The translations under genes were made by a program, and so were the position numbers. 43,787 nucleotides of DNA, from the NCBI RefSeq assembly GCF_002902565.1, contig NZ_PPRC01000031.1, positions 1-43,787 on the forward strand, written 5' to 3'. This DNA comes from Staphylococcus petrasii. GTDB lineage: Bacteria; Bacillota; Bacilli; Staphylococcales; Staphylococcaceae. Of this stretch, positions 1 to 8,777 are shown one piece after another. The first letter of the stretch is position 1; every line of letters starts with the position of its first letter. The notes under the pieces were generated by a model, which saw nothing but the letters and a program-made list of their open reading frames with translations, was not told where the DNA came from and did no database searches.

Positions 1-1
1 T

Positions 2-226
2 TTAAATAAAGTGAATCCTGATAAGTTATATGTTATTGACCGTAGTAATAATGGTACAGATAAGCAACTTCCGAAATTATTACATACAGATATTATTAAA
101 AATATGAAAGCAGTAAAAAATAAACAAGTATATCAATTTGAAGCCAACGCTTGGTTTTTCAGTGAAGGTGGTATTAAAACTACCATTAAACAATTAGATG
201 ATATTGAAGCAACATTTAAAAAGTAA
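2..226 (+). CDS. Iron/siderophore ABC transporter substrate-binding protein, C-terminal fragment
   Basis: The reading frame is open to the left edge, so only the last 74 or so residues are seen and the true start lies outside. The segment NPDKLYVIDRSN, followed by a lysine-rich stretch and VYQFEANAWFFSEGG, resembles the C-terminal lobe of FecB/CeuA-type siderophore-binding lipoproteins. In the staphylococcal SstD-like family a similar 'P-LYVIDR' strand precedes a 'W-LS-GG' segment. The GTG at 11 is not taken as a start because nothing like a ribosome site precedes it and the frame continues upstream. A terminator follows at once, so this is probably the last gene of its operon. The ligand cannot be told from this fragment. 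Confidence 0.7.
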   Translation, partial: LNKVNPDKLYVIDRSNNGTDKQLPKLLHTDIIKNMKAVKNKQVYQFEANAWFFSEGGIKTTIKQLDDIEATFKK

Positions 227-236
227 TTAATATAAC

Positions 237-276
237 AAAACCGTTGAAACATCATAATAGTTCAACGGTTTTGTTC
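237..276 (+). terminator. Rho-independent terminator between convergent genes
   Basis: A 12-bp perfect stem pairs 237-248 (AAAACCGTTGAA) with 261-272, with a 12-nt loop. The A and T flanks allow it to work in both directions. It closes the binding-protein gene on the left and probably the leftward membrane protein gene on the right. Confidence 0.85.
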
Positions 277-308
277 TCTATTCGCTTCTATTTTCCATAG
301 AAAAGTTA

Positions 309-647
309 TTAAAATCGACGACGATATTTTCTTTCTTCATTTTCATACTTCTGGATTTCTTTTTCTAACTTTCTTTGTTTACGCTCACGTCTCCAATTTC
401 TAGTAAAATACCATAATAAGAAACTGATAATTAAACTAATGATTGCTAAGAAAGCAGCATATCCAAGTAATGGTTGGAATGAAATATCATAGAAATTGGG
501 TATAAAGAATGCTAAAATTCCCAACACTATAAAAGTAATCACTGCTGATATGATCCACTTTTTCAAAACTAAAGAACAAAATACAGTTAAAAGGATCATA
601 GCAACTATAGTAATCCATAAATAATTAGGCATATCAAAAATAGTCAT
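309..647 (-). CDS. Small three-helix membrane protein of unknown function
   Basis: The 112-residue product has three predicted membrane segments, at about residues 9-28, 31-50 and 58-84. A strongly basic and glutamate-rich tail (RNWRRERKQRKLEKEIQKYE) ends in YRRRF. The positive tail suggests the C-terminus faces the cytoplasm. I do not recognise the family and assign no function. The start is the ATG at 647, preceded by an AAGGAG-like site (ACTCCTT on the plus strand, 653-659). It is a single gene lying between a convergent terminator and the divergent pepF. The size and place fit the uncharacterised staphylococcal membrane proteins found beside pepF. Confidence 0.75.
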   Translation of the reverse strand: MTIFDMPNYLWITIVAMILLTVFCSLVLKKWIISAVITFIVLGILAFFIPNFYDISFQPLLGYAAFLAIISLIISFLLWYFTRNWRRERKQRKLEKEIQKYENEERKYRRRF

Positions 648-809
648 GTAAAACTCCTTACATTGTAAATAATTATAAATGTATATAGTATTATTCTAGT
701 TAATTATACAATGTTATAACAGTGATTTACTCGGCCTAAAGGCTTAATAATGAGATTGAAAATAAACTTGTGTATAATGATTGTAAAACTAGATTCAAGG
801 AGTGATTAG

Positions 810-2618
810 ATGTCAACAGGCTTACCATTTAGAAAAGATGTGCCTCAAGAAGAAAAATGGGATTTAAAAGATTTATTTAAAGATGACCAACAGTTTTATG
901 AAGTTTTAGAAAAAACGATTAATGATGCTAAAGAATTAAATAAAGAATTTAAAAATAAAATATCCCCTTCTAATATTCATGAGGTATTAGATAAATATGA
1001 AACGATTCTGATTCAATTAGATCGTTTAGGTAATTATGCAGAATTAAGATTAAGCGTGGAAACTTCAAATGAAGAAGCTCAAACATTAAGTGCTAAACTT
1101 TCAACTTCTTATGGCAAAATTACTAGCCAATTATCCTTTGTAGAATCAGAAATTTCAGCGTTGTCTGATAGTGAGATTGAAAGCGCTATGGCTAATTCAA
1201 ACGTCCCTCACTATTTACAAAAAATAATGAGTAATAAGCCTTATCAATTATCTCCAGAAGTAGAAGAAGTGTTAGCAAGTTTATCCCCTACTTTCCAAAG
1301 TGCATATGAACTTTACGGCACAACTAAAATGTTAGATATAGCTTTTGAATCATTTGAACATAATAACGTGAATTACCCTTTAGATTATGCAACTTTTGAA
1401 AATGAATATGAGGATAACCCAGATCCTGAATTCAGACGTAAAAGTTTCCAAAATTTCAGTAATGCCCTACGAAAATATCAACATACTACGGCAGCTACTT
1501 ATAATCAGCATGTTCAACAGGAAAAAATTGAAGCAGATTTAAGAGGTTATGACTCAGTTATTGATTACCTATTACATGACCAAGAAGTAACACGAGAAAT
1601 GTATGACCGTCAAATTGATGTCATAATGAGTGACTTAGCACCAGTAATGCAAAAATATGCGAAGTTACTTCAAAGAATTCATGGTTTAGATAAAATGCGT
1701 TTTGAGGATTTGAAAATCTCAGTAGACCCAAGTTATGAACCTCAAATTTCTATTGAAGAATCTAAGAAGTATATTCATGGTGCGCTTAATGTCTTAGGTG
1801 AAGATTATATTAAAATGATTGATAACGCCTACCAAGATCGTTGGATTGATTTTGCTCAAAATAAAGGCAAAGATACTGGTGCTTACTGTGCAAGTCCATA
1901 TTTCACACATTCTTATGTGTTTATTTCTTGGACTGGAAAAATGGCCGAAACATTTGTATTAGCGCATGAATTAGGCCATGCAGGACACTTTACATTAGCA
2001 CAACAACATCAAAACTTATTAGACTCTGAAGCTTCAATGTATTTTGTTGAGGCACCTTCTACTATGAATGAAATGCTTATGGCGAATTACTTATTCAGTA
2101 ATAGTGATAATCCTAAATTTAAACGTTGGGTAATTGGTTCTATTTTATCTCGTACTTATTATCATAATATGGTTACGCATTTGCTTGAAGCGGCATATCA
2201 ACGAGAAGTTTATCGTAAAGTTGATAATGGCGAATCTCTTACTGCTACAGTATTGAATAATATTATGCGTACGGTTTATGAGCAATTTTTCGGAGATGCA
2301 GTTGAACTCACTGAAGGTACAGAATTAACTTGGATGCGTCAACCTCACTATTATATGGGATTATATTCATATACTTATTCTGCTGGATTAACAATCGGAA
2401 CAGTAATGTCTCAGAAAATTAGACAAGAAGGCCAACCAGCTGTAGATGCTTGGTTAGACACACTTAAAGCTGGAGGCAGTAAATCACCAGTAGAACTTGC
2501 TAAAATTGCTGGTGTTGATATTACAACAGATGCGCCATTGAAATCTACAATTAAATATATATCTGAATTAGTAAATGAAGTCGAATCGCTTACAGACCAA
2601 ATTGAACAAGAAGCTTAA
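810..2618 (+). CDS. pepF: Oligoendopeptidase F (M3 family zinc metallopeptidase)
   Basis: This 602-residue cytosolic peptidase of family M3B has the usual PepF length. The zinc motif HELGH is at residues 386-390, inside AETFVLAHELGHAGHF, giving the two histidine ligands and the catalytic glutamate. The third ligand is expected from the downstream EAPSTMNE segment, near residue 420. The N-terminal half is a helical region typical of the family. PepF enzymes cut short oligopeptides of roughly 7-17 residues and contribute to peptide turnover. No signal peptide is seen. The ATG at 810 follows AAGGAGTG with normal spacing. The gene is alone between its own upstream region and a strong terminator at 2662-2700. 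Confidence 0.96.
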   Translation: MSTGLPFRKDVPQEEKWDLKDLFKDDQQFYEVLEKTINDAKELNKEFKNKISPSNIHEVLDKYETILIQLDRLGNYAELRLSVETSNEEAQTLSAKLSTSYGKITSQLSFVESEISALSDSEIESAMANSNVPHYLQKIMSNKPYQLSPEVEEVLASLSPTFQSAYELYGTTKMLDIAFESFEHNNVNYPLDYATFENEYEDNPDPEFRRKSFQNFSNALRKYQHTTAATYNQHVQQEKIEADLRGYDSVIDYLLHDQEVTREMYDRQIDVIMSDLAPVMQKYAKLLQRIHGLDKMRFEDLKISVDPSYEPQISIEESKKYIHGALNVLGEDYIKMIDNAYQDRWIDFAQNKGKDTGAYCASPYFTHSYVFISWTGKMAETFVLAHELGHAGHFTLAQQHQNLLDSEASMYFVEAPSTMNEMLMANYLFSNSDNPKFKRWVIGSILSRTYYHNMVTHLLEAAYQREVYRKVDNGESLTATVLNNIMRTVYEQFFGDAVELTEGTELTWMRQPHYYMGLYSYTYSAGLTIGTVMSQKIRQEGQPAVDAWLDTLKAGGSKSPVELAKIAGVDITTDAPLKSTIKYISELVNEVESLTDQIEQEA

Positions 2619-2661
2619 TCGATATTAGTTACTAATACACGCCATTTTTCTAAAAAACAAA

Positions 2662-2700
2662 AATCCCCGTTATTCAAATAATCGCGAATAACGGGGTTAA
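2662..2700 (+). terminator. Bidirectional terminator between pepF and phoU
   Basis: An 11-bp perfect stem pairs 2665-2675 (CCCCGTTATTC) with 2686-2696. It is flanked by A-rich sequence on the left and TTAATT on the right. It lies between the convergent pepF and pst-phoU transcription units and can serve both. Confidence 0.88.
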
Positions 2701-2782
2701 TTATATTTATTTATCTAAATTTGGGTTATTTTAGAATAAATGTATTTATTGAAAAACTCGAATTTCGTTTCTCGGATTTCTC

Positions 2783-3436
2783 TTATTGACGAGAAGACTT
2801 TTCATAATGTTCGCCAGTAAAATAATAATATACACTTTCAGCGATATTACTTACATGGTCTCCTACGCGTTCTAAATTTCTTGCGGCTAAATGTGCTTGT
2901 CCAGCTACAAATGGATCATTATCGATAAGATACGTAGTATTCACGATATTAATATACAAATCATCGATATCTTGATCTCGTTCAATTACTTCTTTAATCA
3001 ATGTAATATCTTCATGTTTAGCAGCATTATTTAAATCTTGAAGCATAAGCATTGCTAATTTACCCATTGTTTTTAAACGTGTTAAAACATAATGGTCTGT
3101 AATCTTCACTCTTAAACGAATATGAGCGATATTAGCAGCATTATCCCCCATTCTTTCGAAATCTGTTGAAATTTTTAAAGCTGACATCATCATTCTTAAA
3201 TCAGTTGCAATTGGTTGCTGTTTAGTAATTAGCATAATTACTTTTTCATTGATTTCACAATCGAACTCATTAATTTCTTTATCTTTTTCAATGACTTGTC
3301 TTGCAAAATTTTTATCATCTTCACTTAACGACACTAATGCATTTTCAATATTAAAATAAACACGAAGACCAAGCCGACGGATATCTTTGATTAAATCGTC
3401 TAGTTGACCTTCGTATTTTTGTCTAATAATCGTCAT
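2783..3436 (-). CDS. phoU: Phosphate transport system regulatory protein PhoU
   Basis: The product is 217 residues, the usual size for PhoU, and is built of two repeated three-helix bundles. Each repeat carries the family's acidic metal-binding region: EKDKEINEFDCEINE with MGDNAANIAH, and ERDQDIDDLYINI with VGDHVSNIAE. PhoU links the Pst transporter to the PhoR/PhoP two-component system and dampens phosphate uptake when phosphate is plentiful. It is the last gene of the pst operon, starting 8 nt after the pstB stop. I see no clear Shine-Dalgarno sequence before the ATG, so translation may depend on coupling to pstB. A terminator follows it. Confidence 0.95.
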   Translation of the reverse strand: MTIIRQKYEGQLDDLIKDIRRLGLRVYFNIENALVSLSEDDKNFARQVIEKDKEINEFDCEINEKVIMLITKQQPIATDLRMMMSALKISTDFERMGDNAANIAHIRLRVKITDHYVLTRLKTMGKLAMLMLQDLNNAAKHEDITLIKEVIERDQDIDDLYINIVNTTYLIDNDPFVAGQAHLAARNLERVGDHVSNIAESVYYYFTGEHYEKSSRQ

Positions 3437-3444
3437 GTTGAATA

Positions 3445-4398
<954 letters not shown>

Positions 4399-4413
4399 TT
4401 AAATGAATTTAAA

Positions 4414-5349
4414 TTAATATTTTCTTGAGAATTTGTTACGTAAGAAAATAGCAACAGCATTCATTAATAATAAGATTACAAGTAATACGATAATTGCAGC
4501 TGAAGCAACGTTTTGGAATTCAGCTTGTGGCATTTTAGCCCATGTATAAATTTGTGTTGGTAATGCTGTGAACATTGACATAATGCTTGTTGGTGTCGCT
4601 AATAAAATTGTTGGAACACCGATTAAGATTAATGGTGCTGTTTCACCTAATGCACGAGATAAAGATAAGATGAAACCAGTTAAGATACCAGGTAATGATG
4701 CTGGTAATACTACACGTCTAATAGTTTGCCATTTATTCGCACCTAAACCATACGATGCTTCACGAACAGAGTTAGGTACGGCTCTAATTGCTTCCTGACT
4801 TGATACGATAATAATCGGTAAAATAAGTAATGACATTGTTAATGCTGCAGCGATAATACTATTACCCAATGCTAATGCTTGAATACCGCCACCACGAACG
4901 AATAATGTTAAACCTAATAAACCGAATACGATTGAAGGAACCCCTGCTAAGTTAGAAATACTAATTTTAATGAAACTAGTGAAAAAGTTATCTTTAGCGT
5001 ATTCTTCTAAGTAAATTGCAGTTCCTACACCTAAAATAATAGAAATTGGAATAATACTAATCATTAACCAAATTGTTCCGGCTAATGCACCTTTAATACC
5101 TGCCTGTGAAGGTGTTGAAGATGAGAAGTTAGTAAAGAATTCAGGTGTTAAGTGACCTACACCTTTAACAAGCGTTTGTACAAGTAATGCAACAAGTACT
5201 AATAATGCAATAACAATACATGCAAAGAACAACCATTTATTAATCTTATTTGTAGTCGCTCGACTCGAAATATTTTTTTCAACTTTACTTTGGTCTATTA
5301 AGCCTTTTGCTTTAGGATTTGTAGTATTAGGATTCGTAGTAGTTGTCAT
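4414..5349 (-). CDS. pstA: Phosphate ABC transporter permease PstA
   Basis: This is one of the two membrane subunits of the Pst phosphate importer, about 311 residues with six predicted membrane segments. The cytoplasmic EAA loop is visible as SVREASYGLGANKWQTI, the contact to PstB. A hydrophilic N-terminal tail of about 45 residues (TTTTNPNTTNPKAKG onward) precedes the first helix. The start is set at the ATG at 5349 because a GAGGAGT site (5355-5361) precedes it and it begins one base after the pstC stop. The longer in-frame start at 5379 would overlap pstC by 29 nt and is less likely. Confidence 0.94.
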   Translation of the reverse strand: MTTTTNPNTTNPKAKGLIDQSKVEKNISSRATTNKINKWLFFACIVIALLVLVALLVQTLVKGVGHLTPEFFTNFSSSTPSQAGIKGALAGTIWLMISIIPISIILGVGTAIYLEEYAKDNFFTSFIKISISNLAGVPSIVFGLLGLTLFVRGGGIQALALGNSIIAAALTMSLLILPIIIVSSQEAIRAVPNSVREASYGLGANKWQTIRRVVLPASLPGILTGFILSLSRALGETAPLILIGVPTILLATPTSIMSMFTALPTQIYTWAKMPQAEFQNVASAAIIVLLVILLLMNAVAIFLRNKFSRKY

Positions 5350-5350
5350 A

Positions 5351-6277
5351 TTAATACTCCTCTCTGAAGCGTTTAGCAACCCAATATGAGATAAGGTTCA
5401 TAATTAAAGTGAAAACGAATAATGTGAAACCTACAGCATAAATACTGTAGTATACGTCTGAACCGAAAGTCGCGTCTCCAGTCGCAATTTCAACAATATA
5501 ACCAGTCATTGTTTGAATTGAGCTAGTTAATGATAATGATGCTGTTGGTGAACTACCTGCTGCTAATGATACGATCATTGTTTCCCCGATTGATCTTGAA
5601 ATACCTAATACGATTGAGGCAACAACACCAGATGCAGCAGCTGGAAGTACAACTTTAGTCGCTACTTCAAATTTAGTTGATCCTAAACCATAAGCACCTT
5701 CACGAATTTTATTAGGTACAGATGCCATAGCGTCTTCACTCATACTTGTGATGATAGGAACAATCATGATACCTACTACAATCCCTGGACTGATAGAGTT
5801 GAAACTATCTAATGCAGGAATAATTGTTCTTAATACTGGTGTTACAAAAGTTAATGCAAAGAAACCAAATACGATTGTTGGAATACCAGCTAAAATTTCA
5901 AGAATTGGTTTAATGATGCGACGTGCTTTGTCACTAGCGTATTCGCTTAAGTAAATGGCAGCCCCTAAACCAATTGGTACTGCTACAATAGTTGCAATAA
6001 TAGTAATCTTTAATGTCCCGATAACTAAAGCCCAAATACCATATTTAGGATTTGAACCTGTAGGATTCCAATCTTTAGTGAATAAGAATTCAGTAATCGA
6101 CACACGAGTGAAAAATGTAATAGTTTCTGTAATCAAAGTGAATAGAATTCCAATGGTAGTTAAAATAGAAATAGCTGCTATAATCCCTAAAATGACGGGT
6201 ACAACTTTATCGCTGAATCCACCTTTTTTAGCGTTATTTTTAGCTATCATATCTCTAACATTAGTCTCTGAAGCCAT
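5351..6277 (-). CDS. pstC: Phosphate ABC transporter permease PstC
   Basis: This 308-residue subunit pairs with PstA in the membrane to form the phosphate channel. Six hydrophobic segments are visible, and the EAA loop reads KIREGAYGLGSTKFEVATK. The first periplasmic region contains FLFTKDWNPTG, typical of PstC. The ATG at 6277 is preceded by AGAGGG, and the gene almost abuts pstA (1 nt apart). It is separated from pstS by a 184-nt gap holding a stem-loop. The order pstS-pstC-pstA-pstB-phoU is the standard one. Confidence 0.95.
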   Translation of the reverse strand: MASETNVRDMIAKNNAKKGGFSDKVVPVILGIIAAISILTTIGILFTLITETITFFTRVSITEFLFTKDWNPTGSNPKYGIWALVIGTLKITIIATIVAVPIGLGAAIYLSEYASDKARRIIKPILEILAGIPTIVFGFFALTFVTPVLRTIIPALDSFNSISPGIVVGIMIVPIITSMSEDAMASVPNKIREGAYGLGSTKFEVATKVVLPAAASGVVASIVLGISRSIGETMIVSLAAGSSPTASLSLTSSIQTMTGYIVEIATGDATFGSDVYYSIYAVGFTLFVFTLIMNLISYWVAKRFREEY

Positions 6278-6392
6278 ATATAACCCTCTCTTTTTTCTCC
6301 CAATAAATTTAAAAAAAGAGCGAGGAAATTATCAGGTAAAAATGAGTTCAAATTAATTTAAAACATTTTAAAATCACCCATTTATTCGAAAT

Positions 6393-6416
6393 CAAGGTGG
6401 CGGTTAAACCACCTTG
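6393..6416 (-). terminator. Intercistronic stem-loop between pstS and pstC (probable attenuator)
   Basis: An 8-bp perfect stem pairs 6393-6400 (CAAGGTGG) with 6409-6416, with an 8-nt loop. It lies 45 nt after the pstS stop. No long U-run follows on the leftward strand, so it may only reduce read-through or protect the pstS mRNA end. Such hairpins raise binding-protein output over permease output in many ABC operons. That role is inferred. Confidence 0.55.
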
Positions 6417-6461
6417 TCATACCCCTTGAATAATTTCCCAGCCCTTTGATATTAATAATGA

Positions 6462-7421
6462 TTATTTTTTATCTGAATCTTTTTTACCGTATTTATCTAA
6501 TTCTTTAAGTTCATCTTTGTAAACTTTATCTGGAGAAGCTACATATCCAGCATCTTCAGCAGCTTTACCTTTGTCTTCTAAAGTGAATTTAATGAATTCT
6601 CTCATTACATCATTATCTTTTAATGATTTTTCTTTAACGTATAAGAATAATGGTCTACTTAAAGCGTATGAACCGTCTTTAATTGAATCTTTCTTAGGTT
6701 CAGTTGCTTTACCTTTATCGTCTTTAATTTTAACTGCTTTTAATTTATCTTTGTTTTGTTCGTAGAAGCTATAACCGAAGTAACCAATACCTTCTTTATT
6801 CTTCTCAACTGATTGAACGATTACGTTAGTGTCTCCGTTTTTCTCAGCTTTAATGTCGCCTTTATCCATTACTTCCTCTTCGAAGAAGTCATAAGTACCA
6901 TGACTTGAGTTAGGTGAGAAAGCTTTAATTTCTTTGTCAGGATAGCTTGAATCTACATCCTTCCAAGTTTTAGCTTCGCCACTGTAGATTTTTTTCAATT
7001 GATCTTTAGATAATTCTTTAACGAAGTCATTATCTTTGTTAACAGCGACTGTTACACCGTCTTGAGCGATTTTGAATTCTTTATATTTAATACCTTTGTC
7101 TTCTAATTTTTGTTTTTCTTCATCTTTAATTGGTCTAGAAGCTTGAGAGAAATCAGTTTCTCCAGCGATGAATTTTTCAAATCCAGCACCAGTACCTGCT
7201 TGACCAGATGAGATTGTAGCGTTTGGATGATCTTTAGCCCATTTTTCGTTTAATTTTTCAACGATAGGAGCTACAGTAGATGAACCTTCACCTTTTGCTT
7301 CCCCTTTAAGGTCTTTACCTTCATCTCCAGAACCACTACCATTGCTGTTGCCACCGCCACATGCACCTAATAATACTGAAGCACTTAATACAGTAGTACC
7401 GACTAATTGCCATTTTTTCAT
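6462..7421 (-). CDS. pstS: Phosphate ABC transporter substrate-binding lipoprotein PstS
   Basis: This 319-residue lipoprotein has a signal peptide ([21 protein letters not shown]) with a lipobox LGAC; Cys21 is the lipid-attached residue. A Gly/Ser/Asn-rich spacer follows. Phosphate-site segments of the PBP family are visible: GEGSSTVAP near residue 45, [11 protein letters not shown] near 98, and [12 protein letters not shown] near 170. It delivers inorganic phosphate to PstC/PstA on the outer membrane face. As first gene of the operon it follows the PhoP-type box at 7494-7532. The ATG at 7421 is preceded by a GGAGG site. It is separated from pstC by a stem-loop, consistent with higher expression than the permeases. 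Confidence 0.96.
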   Translation of the reverse strand: MKKWQLVGTTVLSASVLLGACGGGNSNGSGSGDEGKDLKGEAKGEGSSTVAPIVEKLNEKWAKDHPNATISSGQAGTGAGFEKFIAGETDFSQASRPIKDEEKQKLEDKGIKYKEFKIAQDGVTVAVNKDNDFVKELSKDQLKKIYSGEAKTWKDVDSSYPDKEIKAFSPNSSHGTYDFFEEEVMDKGDIKAEKNGDTNVIVQSVEKNKEGIGYFGYSFYEQNKDKLKAVKIKDDKGKATEPKKDSIKDGSYALSRPLFLYVKEKSLKDNDVMREFIKFTLEDKGKAAEDAGYVASPDKVYKDELKELDKYGKKDSDKK

Positions 7422-7493
7422 TGAAACATCCTCCTAATATAGATAACCCAAATGTTATATGTATTTCTTACAATGCTTATATTACATACCTTT

Positions 7494-7532
7494 TGTTAAT
7501 ATAAAATATATTAAATGTAAAGGTTTTGTTAA
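7494..7532 (-). promoter_or_regulatory. PhoP-type box upstream of pstS
   Basis: Read on the leftward strand, TTAACA occurs at 7527-7532, TTTACA at 7516-7521 and TTAACA at 7494-7499. The repeats fall on an 11-bp phase, with a degenerate fourth slot at 7505-7510 (TATATT). The Bacillus PhoP consensus is TT(A/T/C)A(C/T)A repeated every 11 bp. A -10-like TAATAT is at 7479-7484, about ten bases downstream. The box ends 73 bp before the pstS start. Regulation by PhoPR under phosphate limitation is inferred from this match. Confidence 0.72.
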
Positions 7533-7574
7533 TTTAATAAAAAGATTGATAGTGACGATAGATTATATCTATAT

Positions 7575-7627
7575 AAAAAAGTAAACCTATTACTCTTGAT
7601 ATCATTAGATACCGAGTAATAGGTTTA
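7575..7627 (-). terminator. Terminator of cvfB
   Basis: A 14-bp perfect stem pairs 7582-7595 with 7614-7627 (TAAACCTATTACTC and its complement), with an 18-nt loop. On the leftward strand a U6 run (7575-7580) follows. It ends the cvfB transcript and insulates pstS from it. Confidence 0.88.
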
Positions 7628-7727
7628 TATAAGTAAGATTTTTAGTTTTGAAAATATGAGTCATTTAAATTGAGCCGATTCAGTATATATAATAGAAGAA
7701 AAACGGGTTAACTTTAGAAATTGTGGT

Positions 7728-8624
7728 TTAGTCTTCTACACGACTCCAACCTTTTTTAGTTAACGTAATTTTTCCAGTTTCAATATTGATGATTTTTTGT
7801 TTGTATAAATGTCCAATGGCACGTTTAAAAGCACCTTTACTCATATTAAACACTTCTTTGATAGCTTCTGGACTTGATTTATCCCAAAATGGTAATTCAC
7901 CATCATATTCAACTAATAAATCAAAGATTAATTGACCATCTTCATCTAAGCGTTCGTGAGCCAACGGTAAAAATGAACCATTTAATTCACCTTTATCATT
8001 ATGGCCAATAATACGTACCTCTACTTCTTCACCTAAACGTGGTTCTTCTTTTCGTTCTGATTCATGGACAAATATTTTATAACCATCATTGGATAATAAA
8101 AAGCTACCAACACGTAATAAACGATAAGGTCTTGCTACTAAAACTTGATTTAATTTATCATCGTCAAACACTGGTGTAAACATCTTTTCAACAATAGTCT
8201 CACTAGCCAAACGCGCAAACATTTGGTTATCTCTATCGATACGTAAAGTGACTAATACATAGTCGCCAGCTTGAGGCCATAATGTTTTAACCTTAGGTAA
8301 ATCCTCCCAAGGAATGAGTACTTCTCTAGGTAATCCTACATCTACTCGTGCGCCATCACGATCTGTTTTAAGTACTTTTGCGAAATCGTACTTATCTTTA
8401 GTGATGTCTGGCATGTTTTGAGTAGCAAATAGCTCACCTGAACGGTTTGGATAAATAAAGAAACTATACTCTTCGCCTATTTCAAAAGCATCTTCTTCAT
8501 CGATTTCTGATTGGTTTAATTTAACTTGTTCTCCATTAGGTCCTTTTAAAAGGTATGTTGAACCTTCTAAGCCAACAACTTCTAAAAATTCTATTGATCC
8601 AACTATATCTTTATCTAATGCCAT
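7728..8624 (-). CDS. cvfB: RNA-binding virulence regulator CvfB (S1-like/winged-helix protein)
   Basis: The product is 298 residues from the chosen start and closely resembles S. aureus CvfB, an RNA-binding protein with S1-like domains and a C-terminal winged helix. CvfB is reported to affect virulence-factor expression. The segments GSIEFLEVVG, FFIYPNRSGELFATQNMP and the C-terminal helix region (EVFNMSKGAFKRAIGHLYK) are almost the same as in S. aureus. I choose the ATG at 8624 because AAGGAG is at 8631-8636; an in-frame ATG at 8639 would lie inside or beyond that site. It is a single-gene unit with its own promoter and terminator, divergent from the ABC-F gene. Confidence 0.92.
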   Translation of the reverse strand: MALDKDIVGSIEFLEVVGLEGSTYLLKGPNGEQVKLNQSEIDEEDAFEIGEEYSFFIYPNRSGELFATQNMPDITKDKYDFAKVLKTDRDGARVDVGLPREVLIPWEDLPKVKTLWPQAGDYVLVTLRIDRDNQMFARLASETIVEKMFTPVFDDDKLNQVLVARPYRLLRVGSFLLSNDGYKIFVHESERKEEPRLGEEVEVRIIGHNDKGELNGSFLPLAHERLDEDGQLIFDLLVEYDGELPFWDKSSPEAIKEVFNMSKGAFKRAIGHLYKQKIINIETGKITLTKKGWSRVED

Positions 8625-8657
8625 AATATTCTCCTTCAAAGGTTTGTATTCTTATGT

Positions 8658-8666
8658 ATTATAACA
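8658..8666 (-). promoter_or_regulatory. Extended -10 promoter element of cvfB
   Basis: On the leftward strand the sequence reads TGTTATAAT, a perfect TGn-TATAAT extended -10, 34 bp before the cvfB start. I see no good -35 hexamer, which an extended -10 can do without. Confidence 0.62.
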
Positions 8667-8710
8667 TGCCTCCTTTAAACAAGCATTCTTACAATTGAAC
8701 TTACATGAAC

Positions 8711-8739
8711 TCGAAAGTAAAAACATTATGTGATATAAT
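8711..8739 (+). promoter_or_regulatory. Promoter of the ABC-F gene
   Basis: A -35-like TCGAAA (8711-8716, four of six consensus bases) is followed after 17 bp by a perfect TATAAT (8734-8739) with an extended TGA just upstream. The gene starts 38 bp downstream, after AAAGGAG. Confidence 0.72.
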
Positions 8740-8777
8740 TTTTGCGTTAGATAAACGATTAATAAAGGAGTAAATGC

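Noticed and set aside
5955-6356. Rightward frame of 133 codons opposite pstC and its upstream region
   Set aside because: It is antisense to a clear permease gene, has no ribosome site and its translation resembles no family; it arises from codon bias on the other strand.
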